DNA of 6,091 bases from DATKMG01 sp035541995. Lineage in GTDB: Bacteria > Acidobacteriota > Terriglobia > Versatilivoradales > Versatilivoraceae. Numbering within the stretch: position 1 is the first letter of the stretch; each line of letters begins with the position of its first letter. Below the pieces are notes generated by a model. It searched no databases, was not told the origin of the DNA, and worked only from the letters and a program-made list of their open reading frames with translations. The stretch spans positions 1 through 6,091 of the forward strand of contig DATKMG010000253.1 of assembly GCA_035541995.1 (NCBI GenBank), in the 5' to 3' direction. The position numbers and the translations under genes were made by a program. Positions 5,745-6,091 of this stretch are shown in pieces.

Positions 5745-6091
5745 ACTTGGCTGGTTCCACCGTCTGAACGGATCTGGAGGAAACTACATAGTTCCCATTC
5801 AAGTCCCGGACTTTTACCTCCCTTTCTACTGATATCCTTCCGTTGGCCAAGGGTCTGGCAATCTCGGTGATCATTTCACTTACTTTCAGCCCGTCGGAGA
5901 AATTTGTTGGATCCAATGCCTCCACCTTTGATGTCTTTTCGATAGATCCGTCCGGGAGCTTCCTTTCTTCTCCCGTTTCTCTTCTGGAAAGAATCAGTGC
6001 ACGGCTATCTGTGCTACGAGGGTGAAGGTTGACGTTGCGTGATTCCAAAATACGTGTGTATTGGCGTGTCCCATCCGGCCTTTCAGTCTGG
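5743..6091 (-). CDS. Degenerate repeat protein, C-terminal part (5' end outside window)
   Basis: Minus-strand frame open from the window edge to a TGA at 5745-5743, giving the last 115 residues of a longer protein. The TTG at 6048 that could be taken as a start is internal, because the frame continues without a stop to base 6090. The visible part consists of imperfect tandem repeats spaced about 36-41 residues apart. Each is centred on a turn followed by an alternating, strand-like stretch: PDGTRQYTRILES (residues 5-17), PDGSIEKTSKVEA (46-58) and ANGRISVEREVKV (82-94). A further DLNGNYVVSSRSVQ comes near the end. The composition is charged, rich in R, E, S and T, and has no cysteine, which suggests an elongated beta-repeat protein, possibly secreted or surface-associated. 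The signal peptide, if any, is outside the window. I recognise no named family. Its convergent direction suggests that it is not part of the plus-strand operon. Confidence 0.75.
   Translation of the reverse strand, partial: QTERPDGTRQYTRILESRNVNLHPRSTDSRALILSRRETGEERKLPDGSIEKTSKVEALDPTNFSDGLKVSEMITEIARPLANGRISVEREVKVRDLNGNYVVSSRSVQTVEPAK

Noticed and set aside
5843..6025. 60-codon plus-strand frame opposite the repeat-protein gene
   Set aside because: The minus-strand frame is longer, open to the window edge, and shows internal repeats at the protein level. The plus frame has none.

Overview
The window looks like the distal part of a chromosomal Tad/Flp (type IVc) pilus locus from a Gram-negative-type bacterium. 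Codon use is even, base composition looks close to 50% GC, and the seven complete plus-strand genes are packed almost end to end like one transcription unit. I cannot fix the taxon from sequence alone. A tadB-tadC pair followed by a DUF192 protein, a TadD-like TPR protein and a MoxR-like AAA+ ATPase would suit Acidobacteriota or a deltaproteobacterial-type lineage, but this is a weak inference.

Layout, plus strand: (1) 1-311, the C-terminal ~102 residues of the CpaF/TadA secretion ATPase, cut by the window start. (2) 327-1304, TadB. (3) 1324-2262, TadC. (4) 2308-2400, a 30-residue single-span membrane peptide with a near-perfect ribosome binding site, easily missed by gene callers. (5) A 107-bp spacer (2401-2507), the largest gap in the cluster, holding at best a -35-like TTGACA. 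(6) 2508 or 2520-2864, a DUF192 protein. (7) 2864-3976, a membrane-anchored or exported TPR protein, probably TadD-like. (8) 3989-5332, a winged-helix plus AAA+ ATPase with intact nucleotide-binding motifs. (9) 5341-5700, a small transmembrane plus coiled-coil protein. On the minus strand, 6091-5743 is the C-terminus of a convergent gene for a protein with degenerate ~36-41 residue repeats, open at the window edge.

How the genes fit together: CpaF/TadA with TadB and TadC forms the inner-membrane motor and platform of the Tad machine. These are the only assignments resting on firmly characterised families. The second half (DUF192, TPR, AAA+ ATPase, TM-coiled coil) is an accessory module. Gene order and tight spacing suggest that its products act with the pilus machine. 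The most intriguing possibility is a second, non-secretion AAA+ ATPase working with a membrane TPR scaffold and a membrane coiled-coil partner. No pilin (Flp), prepilin peptidase, secretin, CpaB, TadZ/CpaE or TadE/F gene is present here; they would have to lie upstream or elsewhere.

There is no RNA gene, insertion sequence, CRISPR array or phage gene that I can support. No stretch longer than 300 bases lacks a gene.
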